Below are positions 1 to 12,500 of a DNA stretch of 64,000 bases, piece after piece. Source of the DNA: Typha latifolia (lineage: Eukaryota > Streptophyta > Magnoliopsida > Poales > Typhaceae); NCBI GenBank assembly GCA_019914945.1, contig CM034101.1:3049188-3113187 (forward strand), given 5' to 3'. Within the stretch, counting starts at the first letter, position 1; each line of letters begins with the position of its first letter. The notes beneath the pieces were generated by a model, which was not told the origin of the DNA, ran no database searches, and saw only the letters and a list, made by a program, of their open reading frames with translations. Made by a program: the position numbers and the translations under genes.

Positions 1-2600
1 ACGATCGTCGAAACCACCTTTTGCTTGGGTGCTTTTTGCAAGCACTTCTATGACTACTCCTTGCCAGCCTTAGGAGAGTCGACTCAATTTCAAGACTACT
101 GGGTCAGCTGTCCGCAAAACTTTCTACCAGCTAGGGTTGTCGTAGTTTGAGCTCGACTTGACCTTCATTTAAGCTTAGCCGCGCCTAAACTTAAAATTAA
201 AGCTTAATAAACTCGGTATATAAATAATAATTCTTAAATCCTAATCCTAAATTCTCAACAGCCTCCACCGTTCACTCCCAGTTGTGGATGGATTGCTTCC
301 CTCCCTCCTATCATGTATCCTTAAGAAGATTTCTCCTTCCTTCTCTCTTTTCCTAGTGTAAATTTAAAATAGCCCAGCAGATTTTTCTTGAAAAAAGAAA
401 CACAAAATCGGCATGAATAATATAACTTAAACATGACTGCAGATACATAGCTCTTTCTCAATGGTTTGACGTGGAGGAAAATCTTTTCTGCTTTTGTTAC
501 TGGGTCTAGAATGTAACGTCGAATATACACATGATCGTAAGATAGTGTGCAAGCAGGTCTGGATACACATATACACACATTTACTAAGCAGATCAAGTGC
601 AGAGGCAATGACAAAACAAATCTAAGTTATGTAGTATGACCAAATGATCAAGACATTAATGTTTGCTCTTTATGTAGAATGTTCAGTTAAGTTAGCGACT
701 AAGGCCAATGTTCAAGATTACATGACAGCGATTCTCTTTTGGCTGCACAAAACCCAAGGATTGCCAATTCTTACGTATCCTGCAGCACATGGGAGAAAAA
801 ATTTAAACCATAATCAATAAAAGATTGAAGTTAATTTTCCATTTTATATAGAGAACAAAAATTATGCCACGAAAAACCATCGCTTGTTGAATCACAATAA
901 ACTAAAGAAATTAATTGATGCACCATTCACCATGTATCTCAAAGTACAAAATGGAAGAGCTAATTGCAGCAAGTCAGCAACAAGCATGATGATCAACATG
1001 AAAACACACCTTCAAATCAGTAGAGAAAGCTAGAATTTCAAACGATGCAATTACAAGAACTTGGACAAAGAAAGGAGTGCAATTATGTAAACAAATGACC
1101 AAACATTCTTGAAAATTGAGATTTCCTAAAAATCCTGCATCATCACTAACTTATATCCCTTCATCTTTAATCAATTAGATATTCAACCTTCAATACATCA
1201 CAACTTTATGCTCCACCATCTTTATTTGGTAGCCAATTTCTTTCAATATGCAAAAACATTTAGGTTGAATTATTGAAAGATGCATTAATAATAGTTCCAC
1301 AAGATGGATGTTCCCTAATAAAAGATGTCTTTTCAACCATATTACTGGAAAATACTACAGAAAATGACAAAGAAATACTGTCAGCTAGAAGCTGTTAATT
1401 TCCTCAGAACCAGAAAGAAGACAAGCCAAGGCACATGCAAAGACACAGAAGTGCATTTTAATCTACGTGGCTGTTGAGCTTTATTACATGACCTGTTCGA
1501 CAGGAGGTTTTTTGCTAGTTGAGATCAGTATGACTATGAGTATGTACAACTGGATATGTATCCATCACTCTCACTGTTCATGTAAGGACAGGACCCATTC
1601 CAAGATGGAATTGGAGGATAAGTTTGGTCTCAATAGACAATAAATATATGCAGCACTTGTGCTGATTTTGAAACCTTCAAGACCCACAATTATCATTGTG
1701 ACAGCAACTAGGCATTTAAAACCATCATCATCCTATATTTTTGATAATATAGATAGATATGTCAAACAGCTAAAGTAATACCATCACCAACTGACCTGAA
1801 ACAATAGAAAAGTTTTTAGTTCCAATCGTCTTTAGCTTCCATAGATAATCCCACACTTAAATAGAACACAATCAATTCTTCTAAATTAATATTTCCAAAA
1901 TGAAGTTTAAAAAAATGGACTTCCTAGTGTCCTCCCACAATCTTATTGAAGATTAAGAATTTGCATATAAGAGAAGTGTGAGTCAGTACACTAATTATCA
2001 ATAAAGCTACCTAGAGCCCAATAGCTTAGTTGTCATGCACTAATTTAAGATAGCTCAAGATGGAAAATTAAAGAGAAAATTGCCTTATGCTCGCTGAAAA
2101 TGAAAGTGCAGCAAAGAAATGAGTAGCTCAAAATTTCAGGTCATCGAAATAAAAGGCAAATAAGAAAAGAGTGCATTAGTTTAGGATACTATCCTAGAAA
2201 AATGCATACGAGTAATAAAAGTGAACAATGCATGCAAACTCCTATTCTTGACCTACTACTTATCTCCACAACTCAAGTTCAGTTTCAGGATAATAAGTTA
2301 ATAACTGAATTCCAATCATAATCAGGTAGGACAATCTGCTATCTGCTCAAAGTCATTTCTCCCAACTATTCATCCATATATTGCTGAGTAATTCAACCAA
2401 TAATTACGTACCTGATTAGCTAGATATAATGACTTCCATTCAAATAACGAGCCCAAACACCACGTTTTCCTTTTTCTTCAAATATACCAAATTTTGATCT
2501 TATATCGTTGTGATAATTTTACTGTTGGCGTACAATCAAACAACATTTTTGCATAAATCTCGGAACTAGCACCCATGCCTCGAACTTACTGGAGTTGGAA
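1..2600. other. Left flank without a readable gene
   Basis: This AT-rich stretch has no long or family-like open frame on either strand. On the minus strand there are several good splice-like signals, such as a CAG|GTACGT donor near 2412 and TTTCAG-type acceptors near 1794 and 775. Some of this stretch could therefore be introns, short exons or 3' UTR of the minus-strand gene whose first exon is at 2664-2990. I could not join any of these into a convincing reading frame. Confidence 0.4.
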
Positions 2601-2663
2601 ATTGAATCCAGACAGTTTAACAAGACGAGATGAGGCTTAGAATTAGGGTTAGGGTTTCCTTAC

Positions 2664-2990
2664 CGGAGATCCTAGGACGAGGAGGTGGCGCTCCAATACG
2701 AGTTCTTGGAGGCGGAGGCGATTCGCTCGGAGGCGATTCCTCACGACGTCCATGGCGGCTGCCATCTTCCTGAGCCGATCCCTCTCGGCGTAGGACTCCG
2801 CAAGCCGGCGTCGGAGGGCGGCGGCGCGAGCCCTCTCCCTCTCCAGCGCCACCATCGACTCGGCCAGTCGATCCCTCGCCGCCTCCAGATCGGCCTCCTC
2901 CGCTCCGGCGATCCGGGCCCTCCCGGCAGCAGCCGGCGGGGGAGAAGGCGGTTGCCGCATGGGGTCTCGGAGATGGTGGCCCTGGCACAT
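2664..2990 (-). CDS. First coding exon of an unrecognised coiled-coil protein
   Basis: I do not recognise this gene. The first ATG in frame is at 2990 and the frame is open for 109 codons to a strong splice donor (CCG|GTAAGG) at 2664/2663; without splicing it would stop four codons later at 2649. The exon is GC-rich (well above its surroundings), starts with a Pro/Ala-rich stretch (about residues 12-25) and then becomes a charged Ala/Arg/Glu/Leu-rich helix with heptad-like spacing, e.g. LEAARDRLAESMVALERE and LRRRLAESYAERDRLRKM, so a coiled coil is likely. A TATA-like motif lies about 160 bp upstream. Overlapping open frames on both strands in this GC-rich patch are probably shadows. Later exons should lie below 2600 but were not identified, so the product is incomplete and its function unknown. 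Confidence 0.5.
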
Positions 2991-3145
2991 GGCTTTGTTC
3001 GGTAGGGAGTGGAATTGAGAATCGATCGTATGAAGACTGGAAGTGGAAAGGTCTCGGGGATAAAGGATGTCGCTCGGGATCACGAGGGTGAACTTTGTCT
3101 TTACGACAAATAAATGTTGAAGAAGAGAAATGAAGCTAATCTCCT

Positions 3146-3152
3146 TTTATAA
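3146..3152 (-). promoter_or_regulatory. TATA box of the coiled-coil gene
   Basis: TATAAAA on the minus strand in the AT-rich sequence just upstream of the GC-rich first exon, about 155 bp from the first ATG. Position and match are reasonable; no start site can be proven from sequence. Confidence 0.4.
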
Positions 3153-3229
3153 TCTTCATTTTGACCTTGGACCTAATAATGTTATTCCTCGGCTTATATC
3201 TACATTATTTAAGGGTATAATCTTATCCA

Positions 3230-5040
3230 ATTCGGTGAGATATGTAATTATGTATAAAAATTGGATTCACATCTATTTAGCTCGGTCGAATTGAGATTCA
3301 GATTCGAATTCAAATTAAAATTTAAATAGATAGGTAATTAAAACTCGAATTGAATCCAAATTTGATCAAATAATGGATCGAATTTGGATTCCTGGGGAAC
3401 AACTATTATACTAGAAAAACATATAATAATTTTATTATAAAACAACAAGTTATAATTTTTGGCACCAATTATAATAATTTAATAGCTAAAAAGTATAGCA
3501 TAATATTTTAATTATCTTACTAAAAATGACACAAGCTTAATATATTAAGCAAATATAATAACAGTATGGAAATGATTTTTTGAGACTCAAGATTATTCAT
3601 ACTATATAAAAATTAAAGCAATTTAAGACTTTTATTTATATGATTGAAGTGTTTAACTACGTCACCAATGTCTACCAATTAAAAAAAAATTAATATTCAA
3701 CCTGAGTTTTAATGAATCTGAATCTAGTAGAATCTCACAATATAATATGAATTCGACCCGATTATTAAATATATTAAAAAATTAAGATTTAACTTAGATT
3801 TTAAATTCAAAATGGATTCGGTAAAGGTAACAGATAACTTGGATCCCCTTGCACACCTAACATTATTATATTATTAATATCATCCTCACTATTAGTTGGC
3901 TTTACTAACATCAATCATCTTCTCATATATTAATGGATAAGTTTCAAATTACCCTTTTATGCTTTTGTCCTTGTTTTTGTATAACTTGACGTGAAAATAC
4001 TGAGAGGTGTACATTTCTTAGAATAATAAGACATGGAATTAGACTTTTCTTTCAGTCCTAGTTACATCTGAAATCGCTGTATTAATTTAACCCCAATATC
4101 TATGGAAGGATACAAAAACAGAGCAGTTTAACATGAACCGGACAATATGATGATGGCAAGATAGTGTATAAGATACTTATTCTGTCATATTTTTTATGTG
4201 ATTGTCGACAAATCGATCTATACATATGATGGATTTTCCTACTCATATGAATTGTTTATAGTGATTCCCATAAAATTTTATAAAAAAAAAACAAAGCTTT
4301 TAACACAGAGTTTCATTCATTTATTGAGGACTACCTGATACAAAAACTGAGAGGGTAAGTAGGATGAAGATCCTTTTTAACACAATCCTCATATTTGATT
4401 TGATTGCAATAGTAAATAACACTGTAATAGAAATAGGATATTGAGTATTTGACACAAACAATATACGAAATAAAGCACAACCACGGAGGATTCACGTGAA
4501 CAAAAAGTCTGAAGTTAGCATATAGCTCTGTTATGATATGACAGTTGAAGATATATAGATAGAAGAAAAAAAAACGCTCCAGAAGTAGCTATCTCCTAAC
4601 GAAGAACTAGATAGGAGGAAGGAAGCATAATGCAACATGTTGAGTTACAGATCCAATGACACATCGGCTCTGAACGAAAAAGGCAACACAAAATAACCCA
4701 ACTCTCATATCATAACCAACACCAACCTACCAGTCACACCACATTCACTTATTGAAAATATAACCATGACGAGACAAGCTAGAGGTGAGCGGGTAGCCTA
4801 ACCCACACCCCACCCTCTAGATCCACTCTGGAGGGATATAAGTTATGCAACGCCAGGCAAACAAGTTAGGAAGTGGAGGGATGGAGGGAAGAAGACAATG
4901 GCGGCGGCATTGATGCAACTAATAAAGGAGGGAGAAGGGTGCAAGCAGAGAATAAGAGATAGGCGATGCCAAAGGATCCATATGTAATTGGAGGAGAGAG
5001 GTGGGGTAGAACCGACGACGACGAGTATAGTGCTTGGAGG
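3230..5040. other. AT-rich intergenic DNA with a degenerate transposon-like block
   Basis: No gene seen. Between about 3230 and 3865 there are many short GGATTC/GAATTC/GAATCC-like motifs in both orientations, and the right border (near 3838-3862) resembles a hAT-type end. The left end has no clear partner, so this is at best a decayed element. The rest, to 5040, is unremarkable. Confidence 0.3.
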
Positions 5041-5109
5041 CGAACTGGGTTATAGAGAAGGCTGATGATGGTGAATACAACAAAGGCACTGAGAAAGAGA
5101 AAAAAAGAT

Positions 5110-5111
<2 letters not shown>

Positions 5112-5179
<68 letters not shown>
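5112..5179. repeat. (GA)n microsatellite
   Basis: An uninterrupted GA dinucleotide run of about 33 units. It produces spurious ORFs on both strands (poly Arg-Glu one way, poly Ser-Leu the other); neither is treated as a gene. Confidence 0.95.
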
Positions 5180-5182
<3 letters not shown>

Positions 5183-5299
5183 AAATAGAAAGTCTTATAG
5201 AAATGGAAAAGAGCTCTCCACTCTTTTCTAATCACTTGGCTAGGAAAGAGGAGATGAAGCAAGCCACCATCAGTGGCGGCAAGGAAGACCCTTAAGGAG

Positions 5300-6840
5300 G
5301 AAAGAAAGAAAGAAGGCTAAATATATGTATGACATTTTTTCTATCATAATCATAACACAAAGCTAGACATATAAAGTTTGGGATACAACAACATTCAGAA
5401 ACTCACATTTCTTCCTCAGTCATGATATGAACTTATTATCCGTTAGCATACTCAAATTACAAAACATTTTCTAAGAAAAATATTTACCACCGTTAATTTC
5501 TTTCATCCAAATATAACAAAGAAGACAAGTAAACTCAATATGGTTTATTGAAGCTAACATTTTCTATCATAAATAAGTTGTTCAATAATCAAATTGTCCC
5601 CATCATATCAAAACAGACTGTATTTGTAATTGTACGAGAGTAATTAAATTTTCTTAAATAACTAACTAACTAACTAACAGTTACTTAGTGCGGAAAATAA
5701 TTAATGCTTCGGTTTAAAATAAGTTGGGCTAAACTAAGAAAGTGAACTATTAAGAAAAAATTTCAGCCGAAAGGACAACTTGTATACAGGTGTTCTTTCG
5801 AACTACGAGGACATGCCATACTTGATACTTCACATAAATGCAACGGTTATGGTTGGTGAAGACATTTGACAGGCCTACGGTCAACCGGTGGAGCCAAGAA
5901 TTTAATTAGGAGAGCCAAAATTTCATCTGACAAGGTAATCTAATTAAAAATATTTTTACATTGTTGATATTTTAATTTAACATATAAACTGAGTGCATAA
6001 ATTTCTATTAATCGATACATATTTTATTATAATGGAGTACATATAATCTATATGTATGACATACATGAAAATTTATTATTATAAATTATAAAATTAAATC
6101 TAATTAAATTGTAAACACTCTGATTTTTAGACTTAAAAAGTAATTCGTGCTATTTAAAAAAAAATTATACCGATGGGCTCCACCATAGATCACCAACCTC
6201 ACCGAAAAGTAGGAACACCTAACATGTACGCCCTTTTGTTTCCCATGGGGCCCATACAATGGACAGTGTGATGCATCATAAGAGAGATAACATAGTCTCA
6301 TTTTCTATTATGAGATTTGGTGTCACCCTCTCTTTTTTAAGTGCGAGAGAAGGAAAGGGAGTAGCAAAATGTAGCTTTCATGGTTGTTGAGATAATGGAA
6401 ATGAGGCAAATTGATATTAAATAAAGTTTAGGGGTAAAATAATTTTAGTTCAAAGTACAAAAAATAAAAATATATTTAATCATTTTTTAATTGATACTAG
6501 AAGTATCATATAACAAACCACAACTTCTAATTAATTTTTTTAAAATATTATATAATTTGAAGAGTGAGCTGAGGAGAGAAAAATGCGAGGTTTATGGTTG
6601 AATAATTTATCCTCACCAAACCCTCTTTCACCTAACCCCTCGTCCCTGTCCTTATTCAATATTTTCCGCACGGCGATACGAAACACAGCAAACCCCACGA
6701 CTACTCTAACTCCAGAACTTAAGTCGAGGACTAAGAATAGTCCGGATATCGTTATTCGTCCCGCAATACGCGATTAAGATCTGCTGCTGTTGTTGTTACT
6801 TACCTCAGCTATCCACCCACCTCCTTATTCCTCCATTTGT
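5300..6840. other. Intergenic DNA upstream of Met synthase
   Basis: AT-rich with no supported gene. The last 300 bp become more GC-rich and pyrimidine-rich and presumably hold the proximal promoter of the methionine synthase gene. Confidence 0.4.
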
Positions 6841-6841
6841 C

Positions 6842-6849
6842 TATAAATA
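6842..6849 (+). promoter_or_regulatory. TATA box of methionine synthase
   Basis: TATAAATA directly upstream of a CT-rich leader ending in a strong donor (CAAA|GTAAGC at 6934/6935). Transcription would be expected to begin about 30 bp downstream, near 6875. Confidence 0.65.
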
Positions 6850-6874
6850 CACTTAAACCCTCGCCTTCTCTCTC

Positions 6875-6934
6875 GTGCCTCATCCTATTCTCTCGGCCTT
6901 CCTCTCCTCGGAACCGCTTCCTTCTCCTCCCAAA
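6875..6934 (+). other. 5' UTR exon of methionine synthase
   Basis: A short pyrimidine-rich leader with the GTAAGC donor at its 3' end. The next usable acceptor next to the coding start is GCATAG at about 9504-9509, three bases before the ATG, giving a leader intron of about 2.57 kb. Long first introns with a T-rich, regulatory character are common in highly expressed plant housekeeping genes. The 5' end is an estimate from the TATA box. Confidence 0.5.
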
Positions 6935-8575
6935 GTAAGCGCCTTCTCATCCTCTACGCCCGTCGTGCTCGTTTCCCTATTTATTAGTATCTTCTCCTCC
7001 ATTTCGTACTGCTAGAGAAGTTTATCTTGTGGTTAGATCCGATCTACGGGTTCTTGTATCCTTGTTCCTCGATTGTAGCAGTAAGTGTGATTCTATTGTG
7101 CTTGTTGAGCTCAGATCCGCTGCCTCTACGGCAGATCTGGAGTCGTCTCTTGGTTTCTTTAGGTTTTTTTTCTGGATCCGATTGCTTGTTCGAGCATAGA
7201 TATGTAGTTGTGGATGCTGGACAAGTGTTAGTATTGGCTACTGAATCGGGCGTTTGGCTGTCTCTTGATCAGATCTGAAATGTTTTTGAAAAGCTTTAGG
7301 TCCGAGTTTTATACTGCCGTTTGATTGATAGATTCGTGTTCTGTTTTGGCGTTCTGGTTGTTGCACCAATTAGATTGGGTTTATTTTTTTTTGGGAAGGG
7401 TCAATCTATCTTATTTAACTCGTGCTGTTCTTAGGTGATATGTAATTATTGGATCTGAGTTTATTTAGTTTGAGTTGTCTATCTCTCTGTGTTTAACATT
7501 TCAAATCAGTTCATACTTCCTACATTGTAGCTATCATGTAGAACTATATCTTTCTTTTTAAACTGCTACATTTTTATGGCTTTATATGAAAGACATCTGA
7601 ATCATTAGGGCCATCTTAATGGCTAGTAGTTTGTTTTCAATATGTCATATTTTGATACATGTATTTATGTTTCTTTTCGTTTTGGGGGTGATTAGTCATC
7701 TTTTCTATGTGCTTCCTCTGTGAGGTATTGATAGTAGTCTCTTATTTGAGAAGACAAAGATTTAATGCCTTCTACTGCAGTTAAAGTACAGTCGATACTG
7801 GATACCACTATAGGGTGCTTATATAGTTGTATCTGATCTATTTTGCCAACTTTCAACCTATGTTCTTTTTTAATTATATATACCATAAGCATGTTCTACA
7901 TCAGAGGCACCTAATTAATTGGAACTTTACTCTATACATGACCATTTTTTCATTAAGAGGGAAAATTGCCCAAGACAGATAATACCTGGAAAGATTGATG
8001 TTGTCTTCTTTAATTAATTGAGTGATGCTTTGTCTATCTTTTGACATAGATCTCATATACTCTGTTTTCACTGTTACTTGATTTGTTTTTCTGCAAACGT
8101 TAGTGCTGAAATATCTTCAAATGTTATTTTGTGCATACTAATCGTGATACCAATTAAAATTCGGGGTGGGTAGAGGAGAAGCAAAACTAATAGGTCCAAT
8201 CGTGATAGAGAGGAAAAATCATTGATCTGATCACACGTTGATCAATCTATTCTATAAAAAGAAATAGATACAAGATTCTCTTATAGTCCTCACATGTGGT
8301 TTCATCAAAGAGTAGCTGCAAATCGGCACCACATCGACTGATTGAAATTTGTCTCTTCCTTACGGGAAACCCGTGATGAATTATTGCCTATTCAAGTAGA
8401 TTGCTTCTGATTAATGTTGTCCGACTTGGATCACCCATGTCTCACTACGTTGAGACGCTAAAGTTGAAGTGCCAGTGGTGGTTGATGTACCTTCTTCAAA
8501 TTGCATCAAGACATACGTAGAAGTAGACAAGCACACAGACAAAAAGAAAAACTTCTCACACTTGATAGGAAGTAG

Positions 8576-9085
8576 GAAAATTTTTAAATAACAACATACA
8601 TTTTCATCATTTCCTAATAAACACCTTATCTTTGAAAATTTTATAACCCGATTCCTTATTTTTTCCTATAACTTTTATATGACATGCTTCGTTGACTAAA
8701 CTTGACCATTTTTAAGTAAAAAGTATCAACCAAGGAATACGTTGTCAGAATAACAAAAATAATTTCTAAAATACCTAAATTACTTGTTGGTGGGATATGG
8801 TAGGGTGATTAGATCTAAAAAGAGATTTTTGATTTAGTGGGGTGAGCTAAAGTGGGATATTTTTTAAGAGTGGGTCAATATTAGAAATTTTTAAGGTGTT
8901 TTTAGTAATTTAAACAGTAGAGTTACATAAACTATAGATTAGGACTAATGGTAGTTAGTTAAAGTAACAGTAGGGTGTTATATAAAAATTATAAGGAAAA
9001 AGAAGGGTCTAATTACAAAATCCCCAAAGATGAAATATTAATCGAAAAATGATGAAAATGTAGGTTGTTAGTTGAAAATTTTCCT
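8576..9085. mobile_element. Mutator-like MITE in Met synthase leader intron
   Basis: About 510 bp with long, imperfect terminal inverted repeats. The left arm (8576 to about 8670) and the reverse complement of the right arm (about 9000-9085) both start GAAAATTTT and stay alignable for about 90 bp. The flanks (8567-8575 and 9086-9094) match at 7 of 9 positions, consistent with a 9-bp target-site duplication. Internal sequence is shared with the element at 34859-35688. No transposase is encoded, so it is non-autonomous. Confidence 0.6.
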
Positions 9086-9227
9086 AGAAAGTAAGCTCCT
9101 TTTCGTGATATGATCTTCTAGAAGGAATGTGCCTCAAGCATTTACCATATCCTATATTGTACAACTTGAATACAAGTGTTATTATCCACGAGTTTGCCAT
9201 TGAATAATTGCACTAACAAATTCTTAT

Positions 9228-9540
9228 TATGGATCAGGAATGATACTATGTGTTGTAAATTGAATCTTTTTGTCCATTGAAGACTATATGCCTTATTAGT
9301 GTATGCCATTTGCATTGCGAGGGTATCCAACAATGTGTGATGCCATCTTTCTATGTAAAAGGAAAAATTCATATTATGGATCATGAATGGTACTATGTGT
9401 TGTAAATTGAACCTTTTTTGTCCATTGAAGACTGTATGCTTTTTTAGTGTATGCCATTTGCATTGCAAGAATTGATGATATGAGTTGATTTATTTTCCTT
9501 TTGCATAGAAAGATGGCGTCACACATTGTTGGATATCCTC
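9228..9540. repeat. Nested direct and inverted duplications at the Met synthase start
   Basis: Two direct copies of a roughly 90-100-bp segment lie at about 9228-9318 and 9371-9469. Between them, 9319-9366 is the reverse complement (45 of 48 bases) of 9493-9540, the segment that holds the intron end, the splice acceptor and the first nine codons of methionine synthase. The inverted copy keeps an acceptor-like ACATAG and the ATG. Confidence 0.85.
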
Positions 9541-12500
9541 GCATGGGGCCAAAGAGAGAGCTCAAGTTTGCATTGGAGTCCTTTTGGGATGGAAAGAGCA
9601 GTGCCGAAGATTTGCAAAAGGTCGCAGCAGATCTCAGGTCTTCCATTTGGAAGCAAATGGCCAGTACTGGGATCAAGTACATTCCTAGCAACACTTTTTC
9701 ATACTATGATCAAGTGCTTGATACTACAGCCATGCTTGGTGCTGTCCCTGACCGATATTCATGGGCTGGCGGAGAGATTGGATTTGACACCTATTTCTCT
9801 ATGGCTAGAGGAAATGCGTCAGTACCTGCTATGGAGATGACCAAGTGGTTTGACACCAACTAGTAAGCCCACCATCCACCTACCATGCAGCTTGCACCTA
9901 CTATGAACTCTCTCTTTTTTTCTGTGTAGTTATTTATTCTGATAACTTTATCATGTAATTCCAGCCATTTCATTGTTCCTGAATTGGGCCCAAACACAAA
10001 ATTCTCCTATTCTTCCCACAAGGCTGTCTTGGAATATAAGGAAGCAAAGGCGGTATGGGCTTGGAATTTTGTTGGATTTTATCTCTCTTGATATATTAAT
10101 GTTCTTGATAGATGAATTAGTTTATTTTTAGCTTCATTGTTTTGTATTTTGTATGCAATAAAGTTCTGCTTCCTACTTCTCTAGTTTGTAGAGTAGATCT
10201 AGCTACTTATTAGCCGATGTTGATGTGCCTTACTTTTGAGTTGTTAATGTTATAGAGAAAGGACACTTTCATCTTTGAACTAGCAGTCGTTGGTGATTGC
10301 TTTACTGGTATTACAGTGTTAAATGATTACTTTATTTCAATTCCAATTTGGAATATGTATCACTATTGGAATCCTGTGGCAATATATCAAAATCCCGAGA
10401 AATGAATTGTAGTAACTATTTGCTTATAAACATCATATCTAGTCAGGTCAATCAATTTTAGCCTCTTATGTTCCAACTAACAATAAATATGGATTCAAAT
10501 GGGTGCTGAATTTCTTTTGGTTTATTTGATGATTAAGTGACAAGTTATCTGTTTGCAAAACACACTACTTCTTGACTGCCCAAGATGAACTCTTCAGAAA
10601 CCCAATTATGAAAGTTCTCTGTAGGATGCAAGAAATATTTAACCTTTCTCACTGATATTCAGTAAGGGTTAGTGGTACTTTTCATGTGTAGATAATTGTA
10701 TGGATGTTTCATTATCAAAACGTTTCACTTATAATTTACTTTCTCATATCATGCAGCTTGGGATAGATACAGTTCCGGTGCTTGTTGGACCTGTAACATA
10801 CTTGTTGCTCTCAAAACCCGCAAAAGGTGTAGAAAAATCATTCTCTCTTCTTTCACTGCTTGGAAGCATTCTTCCTATCTACAAGTACGTAACAAACTCT
10901 CTCTGGTTGATTCTACCTTCCACCTTTCTTTAATTTTTGATAAATCATTATACGATAACATGCAGGGAGGTTATTGCTGAGTTGAAGGCAGCAGGTGCTT
11001 CATGGATTCAGTTTGATGAACCAACCCTTGTGAAGGATCTCGATTCTCACCAATTGGCAGCATTTTCCAAGGCATATTCAGAGCTTGAATCATCATTTTC
11101 TGGATTGAATGTACTTATTGAAACCTACTTTGCTGATCTTCCTGCAGAAGCATATAAGTAGGTTTTTGTCTAGGTTAACATATTTTATTGTGCTTGGAGT
11201 TTGAGTTCACATTGTCTTAAGAGTTTATTCAAAATTTCAAATATTCTGGTAATTTCAGGACTGTCACCACCCTGAATGGCATCTCTGGAATTGGCTTTGA
11301 CCTTGTTCGTGGAACCAAAACACTTGATTTTATCAAAAGTGCAGGCTTTCCTACTGGAAAATACCTTTTTGCTGGAGTTGTAGATGGGAGAAACATTTGG
11401 GCCAATGATCTTGCTGCCTCTCTTAGCACTCTTCAGGCTCTTGAGGCTGTTGTTGGCAAAGGTATTCATGCGTACATGCTTTCTACTTTCAAATGGGCTT
11501 CTTGAAACACGCTGATGATGTGCTTTATTTGCTCTTCAGACAAGATTGTGGTTTCAACTTCCTGTTCACTCGCGCACACTGCTGTTGATCTTGTAAACGA
11601 GACAAAGTTGGACACTGAAATCAAATCATGGCTGGCCTTTGCTGCACAAAAGATAGTTGAGGTGAATGCACTCGCAAAGGCATTGGCTGGTCAAAAAGAT
11701 GAGGTATGATTTTTAATATTTGACAGATGGTCTTCAGTATTAATCATCTTAGTAGATAAGAGTGGATGTGGACTTAATAGCTGTAACCAGTTATATGATA
11801 TGCTTTATTTTGATAATTTGAAATTCTATCATGTAACATCTTATTTTAATTACTTATTGAGGATCCTTTTGCATGTTGGGGTAATTGAGTACCAATTTGT
11901 TGTCTCACAATTGACCACCATTGCCAGGCTTTCTTCTCAGCAAATGCTGCTGCTCAGGCTTCGAGAAAGTCTTCTCCGAGAGTGAACAATGAAGAAGTTC
12001 AGAAGGCTGTAAGCAGTGATTACTCTGTAATTTCGTTTATAGTTTAAGGAAAGGTGTTACAAATACCAATCCAGCTGTGTTACTGGAAATTTTCAGGCTG
12101 CTGCTTTGAAGGGCTCTGACCACCGACGAGCTACAAATGTTACTGCCAGATTAGATGCGCAGCAGAAGAAACTTAACCTTCCAATTCTTCCTACCACCAC
12201 TATCGGTTCATTTCCCCAGACAATGGATCTCAGGAGAGTGCGACGGGAGTACAAAGCAAAGAAGTGGGTGACGGTTACTTGTGATTTATTTTATTTGTTT
12301 AGTGACTCTATTCTTCTCAGTGTTGATACATAAGCATCTCATCCATTATGCCAGAATCTCTGAAGAGGAATATGTGAATGCCATCAAGGAGGAAATTAAC
12401 AAGGTTGTCAAGCTCCAAGAAGAACTTGACATTGATGTCCTGGTTCATGGAGAGCCTGAGGTGAGCATTGTTAATTTAAGTTCCGTTATTGCTTCAATCA

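Noticed and set aside
5050..5295. Two ORFs through the GA repeat
   Set aside because: Dinucleotide repeats open frames in every phase; no other coding support.
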